DNA of 64,000 bases from an uncultured Flavobacteriales bacterium (GTDB lineage Bacteria; Bacteroidota; Bacteroidia; Flavobacteriales; Crocinitomicaceae): positions 20,352 through 84,351 of the forward strand of contig CAMLDR010000001.1 of assembly GCA_946478775.1 (NCBI GenBank), read 5' to 3'. The notes beneath the pieces were generated by a model. The model saw nothing but the letters and a program-made list of their open reading frames with translations, made no database searches and was not told where the DNA came from. Numbering within the stretch: the first letter of the stretch is position 1; each line of letters opens with the position of its first letter. Position numbers and translations under genes: made by a program. Positions 28,532 to 36,955 of this stretch are shown piece by piece.

Positions 28532-30250
28532 ATGAAATTAGTTCCTGTAGTTTTACTTATTCTTATACTTACGTCTTGCGGTTCAGATAAAAAACAATTT
28601 GAATTTGCAGGAGGTAGTTTTAAAATGGCCCTGGATAATACACCATCTACCTTTATCGCAAGAGAAGTAAATGATGTTTATTCGTTTGAACTCCTTTCCC
28701 AGGTTATGGAAGGTTTGGTCAGTTTCAACGCAGAGGATCTTTCCCTGCAGCCTCAGATTGCAGAGAAGTGGAGCATCAGTGGTGACGGAACCGTATTCAC
28801 GTTTACAATCAGGGATGATGTGTTCTTCCATGATAATCCGGTGTTCACCTCTTTGGATGATCGTAAACTGACAGTAGACGATGTGCTGTTTACTTTTGAA
28901 AAAGCATGTAAACCAAACGCGGAAGGAAATCCAACAGCGGCCTATTTATTCCTGCTTTCCAACCAGGTAAAAGGAGCAAAGGAATACTACGAAGGAAAGA
29001 CAAAATCCATCAGTGGAATAAAAGTAAAGAAGAACCGGTTTGAAATTACCCTGATCAATCCGGACCAAACCTATATTAACAAGCTGGCAAATTTAAGTGC
29101 GAGCATCGTTTCCAAAAAAATAGTGGAGGCAGATAAGGAAACAGATGTGGTTGGAACCGGACCGTTTCGTTTTACTCCCCCAACAGAAGATGAAGCGTAT
29201 ATCCTTTTAAAAAACCCGGACTATTATATGGTTGATAATAAAGGAAATGCCCTGCCTTATCTGGATTCGGTAGTTTTCTACGTACAAACCCGGAAGTTGG
29301 AACAATTGGAAATGTTTGAACAGGGTAAGACCGTACTGATCTCCGGACTTCCGACATCACGCATCACCGAAATGCTGGAAGGAAGAATTTCCGATTTCAA
29401 TGCACAGCCTCCGTTGAAAGAGTTGTATAATAATCCCTTATTAACTACTCAATATTATTTCTTCAATATGAATGATCCGCGTTTCCAGGATGTGCGGGTA
29501 AGAAAAGCATTTAATTATGCCATTGACAGAAAGCGTTTGGCCGATAATGTTCTCCGGAATCAATATTACGAATATGGAATTTACGGGATTACTCCGCCGA
29601 TCGGTTCCGTGTTTAAAGGATACAATTTTTCGGAGATCAAGAAGTACGGATATGATTTCAATCCCGAGTTAGCGAAAAAATTATTGGCAGAAGCAGGTTA
29701 TCCCGGAGGGAAAGGATTCGGAAGTGTGGACCTGAGACTGGACATTACCGATATAAATACGGCGGTAGCGGAAGAACTGGCAGATCAGATCTATCAGACT
29801 CTTGGAATCAATGTCAATATTGACGGTTCCAATTTCGAGCAGCGCAATGAGGACGGAAATATGGGAAGAGGAGATATGTTCCGTACTGCCTGGGTAGCCG
29901 ACTATTCCAGTCCCGAAACGTTCCTGGGCAACTTCTATGGGAAGATCGTTCCGAAGGAAAAGGATATGCCATCAAGTGGAAATCAATCCAGGTATGTAAA
30001 TCCATTGTTCGACACCTATTTTGAACAAGGTCGTTCGGCTGATCAGAAGAAAAGACTGGAGTTGTTCTGCAGAGCTGAGATTGAGTTAATGAAAGATCCG
30101 CCGATCATTCCGCTTTGGTATGCAAATGATTTTACCCTGAGTTATTCCCGCGTTCGAAACCTGAAGAATAACCCGATGGAATTTTTGGACCTGCGAAGAG
30201 TATACATCAAGGAGTGGACAAAGGAAGAATATTTGAAGTCTATTCAATAA
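28532..30250 (+). CDS. Peptide/oligopeptide ABC transporter substrate-binding lipoprotein (SBP family 5)
   Basis: The ATG at 28532 starts a lipoprotein signal with lipobox LTSC; a TTG at 28511 in frame is less likely. 572 residues with SBP_bac_5 motifs: QVMEGLVSFNAEDLSLQPQI, WSISGDGTVFTFTIRDDVFF, a large mixed domain, DVRVRKAFNYAIDR and NPELAKKLLAEAGYPGG. These proteins bind oligopeptides, dipeptides or sugars for an ABC importer. No permease or ATPase gene is adjacent. It leads a co-directional set with a TonB receptor (31-base gap) and a lipoprotein. Confidence 0.9.
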   Translation: MKLVPVVLLILILTSCGSDKKQFEFAGGSFKMALDNTPSTFIAREVNDVYSFELLSQVMEGLVSFNAEDLSLQPQIAEKWSISGDGTVFTFTIRDDVFFHDNPVFTSLDDRKLTVDDVLFTFEKACKPNAEGNPTAAYLFLLSNQVKGAKEYYEGKTKSISGIKVKKNRFEITLINPDQTYINKLANLSASIVSKKIVEADKETDVVGTGPFRFTPPTEDEAYILLKNPDYYMVDNKGNALPYLDSVVFYVQTRKLEQLEMFEQGKTVLISGLPTSRITEMLEGRISDFNAQPPLKELYNNPLLTTQYYFFNMNDPRFQDVRVRKAFNYAIDRKRLADNVLRNQYYEYGIYGITPPIGSVFKGYNFSEIKKYGYDFNPELAKKLLAEAGYPGGKGFGSVDLRLDITDINTAVAEELADQIYQTLGINVNIDGSNFEQRNEDGNMGRGDMFRTAWVADYSSPETFLGNFYGKIVPKEKDMPSSGNQSRYVNPLFDTYFEQGRSADQKKRLELFCRAEIELMKDPPIIPLWYANDFTLSYSRVRNLKNNPMEFLDLRRVYIKEWTKEEYLKSIQ

Positions 30251-30281
30251 ATGTATCTTTACGGGTTGATACACTCAAAGA

Positions 30282-32726
30282 ATGAAAACTATCCTCACCA
30301 TATTGTTTTGTGCGTTTGTCTCCGTTTTAATCGCGCAACCTACTCAAACTGTCCGGGGTACCGTCCTTGATTCCGAATCGGATTTTCCGGTTTTTGGAGC
30401 ACAGGTTATTCTTACCCTTTCCGATAGTTCCAAGTTGAAAACAGCAACCAATAACGACGGTGTTTTCGAGTTTTTGAATGTGCCGGTTGGAAAGCATCCG
30501 ATGGTGATTAAATCTACGGTTTATGAAAACTATTCCGCTTCTGTTGAAGTCAATTCGGGAAGGCAGACGGTATTGGAAATCAAGGTAAAGGAACGGATCA
30601 GCGAAGTAGAAGAGGTCGTGGTTGTGGCACAAAAGCAGGGAGAAGTCAAGAACGAAATGGCCACTGTTTCTGCACAGCAGTTTTCGGTAGAGGAAACAGA
30701 ACGTTACGCCGGTTCGCGTGGGGATCCTGCCCGCATGGCAAGTAATTTTGCCGGAGTTCAGGGAGCGGATGATTCCAGGAATGATATCGTGGTGCGGGGA
30801 AATTCTCCGCTGGGAATTGTATACAAGGTAGAAGGAATCGATATCCCAAATCCCTCACATTTTGCTACTTCAGGAAGTTCCGGCGGACCTGTTTCGATTA
30901 TCAATAACAAGGGTTTAGCAAATTCGGATTTCTTTATGTCGGCATTTCCGGCTGAATATGGAAACTCGGTTTCGGGGATCTTTGATTTGAAACTCCGCAA
31001 CGGAAACTCCAAACAGCATGAATTTACCGGCCAGTTTGGTTTTTTGGGAACAGAAGTACTGGCTGAAGGTCCATTGAGTAAAAAATCGAATGCAAGTTAC
31101 CTGGTCATGGGGCGTTATTCGACTTTGAGCTTGTTCCAGTTTATGGGAATCCGAATCGGGACAGATGCCGTTCCGGTTTATGGAGACGGTGGATTTAAAT
31201 TCAATTTCCCACTGAAAAAAGGCGGACAACTTTCTCTTTGGGGAATGGGAGGGAAAAGTGATATCAAAATCCTTATTTCAGAACAAACGGAATATACAAC
31301 CGATCTGTATGGTGAAGGCGACCGTGACCAGTATTTCGGGACCGGAATGGCAGTTGGCGGAATAACCTACAAAAAATCACTTTCCGAAAGAACTTTTCTG
31401 ACGACCACTTTCTCAGGAAGTATTGAGGACCAGCATTCAAAGCACGATTATTTGATCCGTTCTCTGGATACAACTTATAACGGCGGTGAGCCTACCGTTA
31501 ACATCCGGGTCGACAGTATTTACCGGATCATGGGCTATTCCTATAAAATTGCCCGTTATTCCGGGATGTTCAGCATCAATCACAAGATCGGTAAGCAGCA
31601 TGTGATCAAAGCCGGTTTGAATGCAGATGTATTTACGTTCAATATGATCGACAGTGTTTTGAATACGGCAGGAACGCAATTCATTAACCGCTGGGATTAC
31701 AAAGGAATGGGCGGTATTTTGGTACAGCCCTTCTTCCAATGGAAATACCGGATTACGGAAACCATGGATTTTACAGCCGGATTGCATGCGCAGTATTATT
31801 CGTTCAGCAATTCATTGAGCCCGGTGGAACCGCGTTTAGGATGGAAATGGAGCATGAAGGGCAATCAGAAATTATTTGCCGGAGCCGGACTGCACAGCCA
31901 GACACAGCCTTATTATACCTACACTTATCATTTGAAAGATGCTTCGGGAAATAAGATCTATCACAACAAGAATATGGGATTCACCAAGTCGTTCCATTCG
32001 GCTTTGGGTTACGAGAAGAACTTCAAAAAAGGATTCCAATTTAAAACGGAGATCTATTATCAATACCTGTATGAAGTTCCGGTAACGGTGCAGCCCTCCT
32101 CCTTTTCAATGATCAACCAGGGAAGTGGTTTTGCGCGTTTCTTCCCGGATACTTTGAAGAATACGGGAACGGGAATAAACTACGGTTTGGAATTGACCCT
32201 GCAAAAGTTCTTCGACAAAAGTTTTTATGTGCTGACAACCGTTTCCATTTACGACAGCAAGTACAAGGGAAGTGACGGTGTGGAGCGAAACACCAGTTAT
32301 AATGGATTGTACACGGCAAATATTTTATTCGGGAAAGAATTCAAACTGGGTAAAAAACAGACCATTGGAATAGGCGGGAAAGTGACCGTTGCAGGAGGAA
32401 AACGTTACGGTTACATCAATTTACCGGCCACAGCTTCCCAAAAAGAATTGATCTTCAGTGATTCGTTGTTCAATACGCGTCAGTTCAAGGATTATTTTCG
32501 TGCCGATTTGAAGATCAGCTGGAAATTGAATGCGAAGAAATCGACCCACGAGATTGGTTTGGATTTGGTGAATATCCTGAATACGCGGAATGTACTAGGC
32601 TTGGCTTATGCGCCGAACCTGGCAGACCCGAGTAAGGAACCTTTGGCCGAAAAGACACAACTTGGTTTCCTTCCGATCTTCTATTACCGGATCAGCTTTA
32701 AACTGGCAAGCGGGAAGAAGGAGTAA
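30282..32726 (+). CDS. TonB-dependent receptor with carboxypeptidase-like regulatory domain
   Basis: 814 residues; signal peptide MKTILTILFCAFVSVLIAQ. Carboxypeptidase-D-regulatory-like domain at ~22-105 (TVRGTVLDSESDFPVFGAQV), then a plug with GDPARMASNFAGVQ, DIVVRGNSPLGI and FPAEYGNSVSGIFDLK, and a barrel to the C-terminus (IFYYRISFKLASGKKE). The plug is of the type usually called 'TonB-dependent receptor' without a SusC signature, and no SusD partner is present. Following a peptide-binding lipoprotein suggests peptide uptake; that is inference. Confidence 0.88.
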   Translation: MKTILTILFCAFVSVLIAQPTQTVRGTVLDSESDFPVFGAQVILTLSDSSKLKTATNNDGVFEFLNVPVGKHPMVIKSTVYENYSASVEVNSGRQTVLEIKVKERISEVEEVVVVAQKQGEVKNEMATVSAQQFSVEETERYAGSRGDPARMASNFAGVQGADDSRNDIVVRGNSPLGIVYKVEGIDIPNPSHFATSGSSGGPVSIINNKGLANSDFFMSAFPAEYGNSVSGIFDLKLRNGNSKQHEFTGQFGFLGTEVLAEGPLSKKSNASYLVMGRYSTLSLFQFMGIRIGTDAVPVYGDGGFKFNFPLKKGGQLSLWGMGGKSDIKILISEQTEYTTDLYGEGDRDQYFGTGMAVGGITYKKSLSERTFLTTTFSGSIEDQHSKHDYLIRSLDTTYNGGEPTVNIRVDSIYRIMGYSYKIARYSGMFSINHKIGKQHVIKAGLNADVFTFNMIDSVLNTAGTQFINRWDYKGMGGILVQPFFQWKYRITETMDFTAGLHAQYYSFSNSLSPVEPRLGWKWSMKGNQKLFAGAGLHSQTQPYYTYTYHLKDASGNKIYHNKNMGFTKSFHSALGYEKNFKKGFQFKTEIYYQYLYEVPVTVQPSSFSMINQGSGFARFFPDTLKNTGTGINYGLELTLQKFFDKSFYVLTTVSIYDSKYKGSDGVERNTSYNGLYTANILFGKEFKLGKKQTIGIGGKVTVAGGKRYGYINLPATASQKELIFSDSLFNTRQFKDYFRADLKISWKLNAKKSTHEIGLDLVNILNTRNVLGLAYAPNLADPSKEPLAEKTQLGFLPIFYYRISFKLASGKKE

Positions 32727-32731
32727 TTCAA

Positions 32732-32749
32732 TCCCGATAGCTATCGGGA
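32732..32749. repeat. Perfect 18-nt palindrome TCCCGATAG/CTATCGGGA
   Basis: Lies between the TonB receptor stop and the next lipoprotein start, 36 bases apart. CCCGATAGCTATCGGG-type palindromes are frequent between genes in Bacteroidota (general knowledge). It could act as a hairpin between the two coding regions. Confidence 0.7.
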
Positions 32750-32762
32750 GCAAAATTCAAAA

Positions 32763-33503
32763 ATGAGAAATACAAAAGGTTTCTGGATAGTTTTATTTCT
32801 TGGTTCGTTGCTCCTTTCCTGCAACAGTCCCAGACGGCAGAAGAAGATCAATGACGGAAAGCTTTTTGAGAAACTCAAAGAGCAGAAGGGGTATTTGAAT
32901 GCCGAAGAACTGCAGCGACTGGAGCGTGATTTTTCACTAAAACTTCTGGATAAATACGATTTCTCCGGATACGACGAAGAAGACACCCTGGCTTCTTTTG
33001 TAAGGGTTGGTTCGGATGTTTGGATAGCAACGTGTTATCTGGAGAATGTAGCGGAAAGTCATTACCCGTTTTTCCGTTTAACCGAAACGAAGGAGAAAGG
33101 CTTTAAAATGATCAGGCATGGAATTATTCCGGCTGAATCCGGGGAATGTGCCTATGAATTAGATGGCTTACTGATCCGGTCCGGAGACTACATTTTCATT
33201 TCTCAAAGAAACAATGGAAGTGGCATTTGTGAAGATTCTCCCCTGGTTTTTCATAAAAGCGGAAGAGAAGTCAGTCGCAGTTCCGATTTTAAGATCGCGA
33301 TATGGAACGGTGCCGGTGAGGAAATACTTCCGGTTAGAAGCGAATTTAAGATTGAATCCAAAAACCCGCAAAGCATTGTCTTTCATGTTCATGAAAAAGT
33401 CATTGATACCGAAATTGATGAGGAAGTCAGCTCAAGAAATTACGACCTCAATTTCGTTGTAAAAAACAACAGGATCTATTTCCGGGATACACTTTCTAAG
33501 TAA
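32763..33503 (+). CDS. Lipoprotein of unknown function
   Basis: 246 residues; lipoprotein signal with lipobox LLSC in FLGSLLLSCNSP. A Lys/Glu-rich helix (residues ~25-60) precedes a beta-rich domain (IATCYLENVAESHYPFF, SGECAYELDGLLIRSGDYIFIS). Four cysteines besides the lipidated one. No family recognised. Same strand as the peptide-binding protein and TonB receptor, and may be their accessory envelope protein, although the palindrome at 32732 separates them. Confidence 0.78.
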   Translation: MRNTKGFWIVLFLGSLLLSCNSPRRQKKINDGKLFEKLKEQKGYLNAEELQRLERDFSLKLLDKYDFSGYDEEDTLASFVRVGSDVWIATCYLENVAESHYPFFRLTETKEKGFKMIRHGIIPAESGECAYELDGLLIRSGDYIFISQRNNGSGICEDSPLVFHKSGREVSRSSDFKIAIWNGAGEEILPVRSEFKIESKNPQSIVFHVHEKVIDTEIDEEVSSRNYDLNFVVKNNRIYFRDTLSK

Positions 33504-33518
33504 TCCAATTCCAGATAC

Positions 33519-34067
33519 TCATTCAAAGTGATAACTTAAACTAATTCCGTAGGGTGCCGGCCGGATATGAAATTGACTTTGGAGTTTATTACCTGTCCAT
33601 CTGTTCATTCTATTTGCCATCCAAAGATCATAGACCAGTAAGAATCCACCCTGCAGCATAAAACTGGTCCCAAACCCCTGATTCCTGTCTGCATATTTGA
33701 CACCGCTGAAATAGTTGAGCAACCCACCGGATGTAATGTATGCAGCGTCCAAACCGGCATTGATCAAAAAGATCTTTTTGTAACGGTTTGCCAATTCCGG
33801 TTCGGAGAAACTCTTTTTACGGGCAAAGTATGGAGAAATCAAACTGTAAGCTGCCAATGATCCGTTTACCACATTCCAGTAGCCATTCATCTGATGGAAG
33901 TGTAAGGCTTGTCCATCCGCATTTTTGACAGATACGGCGGCGGCAGTCATGTTTATCAGCGACCAGGAACCCAGTGCAATGGATCCGTTTCGAAGGTCTG
34001 TTTCCACTGTGCTTTTCTGACCGACGGAAAGAAGAGGAACAAAGAAGAGCAAGATAACTAGTTTCAT
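33519..34067 (-). CDS. Probable integral membrane protein of unknown function
   Basis: 182 residues with a cleavable-looking signal (MKLVILLFFVPLLSVGQ), then four weakly hydrophobic helices (GSIALGSWSLINMTAAAVS, YWNVVNGSLAAYSLI, IFLINAGLDAAYITSGG, SFMLQGGFLLVYDLWMANRMN) and a C-terminal IRPAPYGISLSYHFE strand. The WNxVNxxLA pattern recalls DUF6992, which I cannot confirm. Converges with the lipoprotein gene, 15 bases apart. Confidence 0.68.
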   Translation of the reverse strand: MKLVILLFFVPLLSVGQKSTVETDLRNGSIALGSWSLINMTAAAVSVKNADGQALHFHQMNGYWNVVNGSLAAYSLISPYFARKKSFSEPELANRYKKIFLINAGLDAAYITSGGLLNYFSGVKYADRNQGFGTSFMLQGGFLLVYDLWMANRMNRWTGNKLQSQFHIRPAPYGISLSYHFE

Positions 34068-34117
34068 ATAGTACGAATAGGGATTAAATGTAAAACCTTA
34101 TTCTCAGACTATCAAAT

Positions 34118-34720
34118 CTATTCCTTCATGCGCAGCCAGCCCAAAATGCGTGAATGATCAATTTCCCACAATCCGTCAGCGAATTCCAGATCAAACACCT
34201 CTCTCGGATGATCCGGATTTCCGGCGTTCTGCTGAATGATCTCCACTTCGTCATCAGTTACCTTTGAAACGATCACCACGTGTCCGTATTCGTTGGAAAA
34301 AGTAGCATCCAGTATGATCAGATCTCCCACTTGGGGTTTACTATGGCTTGGATTGGTGTATTGGACCAAATCCCGGTCTTTATTGAGTGCTCCGTCTTTT
34401 AATGTTTTATTGAAAAAGTCGATTGCATTTCCATACGCGTTCGGCATTTGGTGTTTGTAGTATTCGTAATAATACCGTTTCACAAATTCTACGCATTGGT
34501 ACTTCAAACCAATGTTGTATCCGTCCGGAGAAGTGTTCCTTCCGCTTACATTTCCCATTCCGCCGTTGTAGTAAACCACCACATGGTTCAAACTATCCAA
34601 ACGGTCACCGATCTGGTAAGTGCGGCCGGAAGCAGAAGAAGACCCGTTTCTTTGATAAAGAAAAACGGCCAAAAACCCAGCAACAATAACGAAGAGGAAT
34701 AGGATGAGGGCTTTTTTCAT
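34118..34720 (-). CDS. CHAP-domain amidase/endopeptidase, membrane-anchored or secreted
   Basis: 200 residues; one N-terminal membrane segment (ALILFLFVIVAGFLAVFL). The CHAP domain spans ~65-195: catalytic Cys76 in LKYQCVEFV and His147 in NEYGHVVIVSK, with the intervening VGDLIIL strand. CHAP enzymes cut peptidoglycan or glutathionyl-spermidine amide bonds. With its anchor it likely acts on peptidoglycan in the periplasm. Its ATG overlaps the stop of the upstream DUF1990 gene (34717-34720), so the two are coupled. Confidence 0.88.
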   Translation of the reverse strand: MKKALILFLFVIVAGFLAVFLYQRNGSSSASGRTYQIGDRLDSLNHVVVYYNGGMGNVSGRNTSPDGYNIGLKYQCVEFVKRYYYEYYKHQMPNAYGNAIDFFNKTLKDGALNKDRDLVQYTNPSHSKPQVGDLIILDATFSNEYGHVVIVSKVTDDEVEIIQQNAGNPDHPREVFDLEFADGLWEIDHSRILGWLRMKE

Positions 34721-35298
34721 TGTCCGGAAAGATTTAGCTCAATGGTTTTTTTGACATTTTGTAATGCCTTTTTTGTACAATAGGTCTGGTATGGAATGGC
34801 GAACACAGGACCAAGCAGGCGGGTTAGAAAATTTCCTGGTTTGGAAAAAGTTTGAATCTTAAAAATGATCTTTCCATCTGCTTCCTCCAGGAGAAAATAG
34901 GATATACCACATTCGACATGTCCTTCCAATGTTTCATAACTGAAACCCCTCCGATTTTCTTCCAGGATAACTTCTTTGATACGAACTCCAAAAAGAGCTT
35001 TTTGAGAGAACTTTGGAATGGGTGGAAGATAAACCTGCTGTAAAATCGTGTCACCCGGGTTCATGCTTCTTTTTTCGTCTTTCCATTGGGTGTATCCTGA
35101 CAGAATGGTTTCAGGAAAAATTTCGTAATCGAAGAAGAACTGAAGGTCCAATTGGGTTAGTTTTGAAATCCCGGAAATTTCTATGAAGGTGGTCTTTTCG
35201 ATCAATGCATTTCTTTCGTAGTTCATTACAGGAACTTTTTTCAGTTTCTGCAGGTATTTTTTGAAATGGTTTTTCTGATTAAAAAAAGTGAGTTTCAC
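34717..35298 (-). CDS. DUF1990-family protein
   Basis: 193 residues, no signal peptide. The C-terminal half matches DUF1990 features: NRRGFSYETLEGHVECGIS, then FKIQTFSKPG and a final helix after YQTYCTKKALQNVKK. The first half (FFFDYEIFPETILSGYTQW, YLPPIPKFSQKALFG) is consistent with the same SRPBCC-like fold. Function of the family is unknown; a lipid- or ligand-binding role is a guess. Overlaps the CHAP gene downstream, and 26 bases separate it from the SpoIIE-type gene upstream. Confidence 0.75.
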   Translation of the reverse strand: MKLTFFNQKNHFKKYLQKLKKVPVMNYERNALIEKTTFIEISGISKLTQLDLQFFFDYEIFPETILSGYTQWKDEKRSMNPGDTILQQVYLPPIPKFSQKALFGVRIKEVILEENRRGFSYETLEGHVECGISYFLLEEADGKIIFKIQTFSKPGNFLTRLLGPVFAIPYQTYCTKKALQNVKKTIELNLSGQ

Positions 35299-35324
35299 GG
35301 CTGATAATTTTGTCTAAAAATAAC

Positions 35325-36674
35325 TCACAATCGAATAACAAGCACACAAACATCGTCTACCTGTTCCAGATTTCCTTTCCAGGATTGAAACGTAGAAGAA
35401 AGTATCTGCTCCAGATCTTCGTTTTGGTTTTCCAGGATCAGTTCTTTTAAGGGTTTATAGCGGAATTTCTTGTTTTTTGGTCCGCCAAACTGATCTGCAA
35501 ATCCATCGGTGAATAAAACGAGTGAATCTCCTGGTTGAAAAGAAAACTCCTGTTCGGTAAAGGGTTTGAGGTCGTGGGAATAACCAACGGGCTGCCTGTC
35601 CGCACGCCGTTCTTCCAATTGGTTTCCCGAAATATGGTAGACGGAATTATTCGCGGAAGCGAGAACACAGGTGTTTGATTTGCGGTCAATCCGCACCATG
35701 GAAATTTCCATTCCGTCTTTGTATTCACTACTTTTTCCTTCTTTATCAAATGCGGCAATGATTCCGGAACGCAGCTCATTCAAAATTTCAGAAGGATTGA
35801 TCACTCCTTTATTCTCTACAATTTCACGGAGCAGGTTAATTCCCAAAACGCTCATCAAAGCCCCTGGAACACCATGGCCGGTGCAGTCTCCAACAGCTGC
35901 AAAACGGTAATTCTCATTTTGAAAGATCCAGTAGAAATCACCGCTCACAATGTCTTTCGGCTGAAAGTACAGAACGGAATCGGGGAAGAGGAGCTGCAGG
36001 GTGTTTTTGCCCGGTAATAGTGCCGACTGAATGCGCCGGGCGTATTGAATGCTGTCGAGAATGTCTTTGTTCTTTTCTTCGATGACGTTTTTTTGTTCCG
36101 TGATCCGTTTTTGGGATTTGAGCATTTCCTCTTTGAAAAACAAAATGAACAGCGAACTGATAATGAACAGGAGGAAGAGGTTCACATTTCCGATAATCGT
36201 TTGGACGGTTTCCGATTGTTCTAAATCCGTAATGAAAGGCTTGTGAAATTGAAGCCAGGTGATCAGTCCAAAGAAAGAAACGATGGCAAAAGCAATGAAT
36301 GCCTGGATTGTTCTTCGGTTATCAAACATGACGGCGCTGATCATGCACATAATGAACAGGTAGAAATGCAGGTTTGTTTGAAGTCCGTAAGTCAATGTTC
36401 CTTCGATGAAGTAGATAAAACCGCAGCAAACATGAAAGAAAAAAGCCTGGCTGTATTTCCTGCGACTAATCAGGAAGAAAGTCATTAAACTCGCTGCAAA
36501 GAAAAACCCGTTATTGAAAATCCCTGCGGGCTGGTCGTAATAGAAATAAAGCGGCGTATAGCAGAACATGACAACGGCCGTCAATAAGGCAATCAAATTC
36601 CCGATACGGATCTTGCGATTCAGAGAATCCGGGTTTTCAGTAGTAATGCCGTTATTGAGTATTTGCGCAATCAT
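35325..36674 (-). CDS. Membrane-bound SpoIIE-type PP2C phosphatase
   Basis: 449 residues. Residues ~20-190 hold five or six membrane helices, followed by a coiled-coil (KRITEQKNVIEEKNKDILDSIQ, ~192-214). The C-terminal PP2C/SpoIIE domain shows DIVSGDFYW, VGDCTGHGVPGALMS and SLVLFTDGFADQFG, with the metal-binding aspartates. Enzymes of this type dephosphorylate Ser/Thr on anti-sigma-factor antagonists. No anti-sigma or STAS gene is nearby. A sensor role for the membrane part is inference. Probably co-transcribed with the two genes downstream. Confidence 0.9.
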   Translation of the reverse strand: MIAQILNNGITTENPDSLNRKIRIGNLIALLTAVVMFCYTPLYFYYDQPAGIFNNGFFFAASLMTFFLISRRKYSQAFFFHVCCGFIYFIEGTLTYGLQTNLHFYLFIMCMISAVMFDNRRTIQAFIAFAIVSFFGLITWLQFHKPFITDLEQSETVQTIIGNVNLFLLFIISSLFILFFKEEMLKSQKRITEQKNVIEEKNKDILDSIQYARRIQSALLPGKNTLQLLFPDSVLYFQPKDIVSGDFYWIFQNENYRFAAVGDCTGHGVPGALMSVLGINLLREIVENKGVINPSEILNELRSGIIAAFDKEGKSSEYKDGMEISMVRIDRKSNTCVLASANNSVYHISGNQLEERRADRQPVGYSHDLKPFTEQEFSFQPGDSLVLFTDGFADQFGGPKNKKFRYKPLKELILENQNEDLEQILSSTFQSWKGNLEQVDDVCVLVIRL

Positions 36675-36679
36675 CGGAT

Positions 36680-36687
36680 CAAATATA
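36680..36687 (-). promoter_or_regulatory. -7 element TATATTTG of the SpoIIE-type gene
   Basis: Minus-strand TATATTTG fits TAnnTTTG and ends five bases before the ATG at 36674, again predicting almost no 5' leader. Confidence 0.4.
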
Positions 36688-36732
36688 CTATTCTATGTAC
36701 AATCCGCCTTATCACTTCCTAAATTTCCCACT

Positions 36733-36815
36733 GATCCCGAACAATCGGGACAAGTTGCACAGATGGAAACGAGCCTACCCCGAATAACTTTGTATACGGG
36801 ACAGGCGGTCTCGTT
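36733..36815 (-). repeat. Dispersed inverted-repeat element, family 2, long copy
   Basis: Read on the minus strand, it starts with the inverted end ACGAGACCGCCTGTCCCG, passes TATACAAAGTTATTCGGGG, turns back at the GGCTCGT end, and continues through TCTGTGCAACTTGTCCCGAT. The same parts in the same order occur at 46106-46190; the short copy at 39536-39593 lacks the last part. No coding capacity. Resembles a non-autonomous miniature element. Confidence 0.8.
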
Positions 36816-36844
36816 GAATTTGCGAGGATTCCTGATTGTAAAAT

Positions 36845-36895
36845 GAAGCGACCGGTGCGCCTATGCTGAAGCTTCAGCGTAAGTATTAGGCGCTT
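36845..36895. repeat. Compound inverted repeat between genes
   Basis: Nested arms: outer GAAGCG / CGCTTC, then GCGCCTA / TAGGCGC, and an inner perfect GCTGAAG/CTTCAGC palindrome at about 36866-36879. It lies in the 280-base gap upstream of the SpoIIE-type gene and the stop of the YARHG gene's neighbour. Could be a structured RNA or a further repeat family; only one copy was seen in the window. Confidence 0.5.
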
Positions 36896-36955
36896 CGACT
36901 ATATCTTTGTATTAGTGGAAGAAAATGGTTGTTGGTTCTGAATACTTGTCAGGAA

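Noticed and set aside
36845..36895. The nested inverted repeat considered as a tRNA gene
   Set aside because: No cloverleaf with T-arm GTTCGA-type sequence, and arm lengths do not fit.
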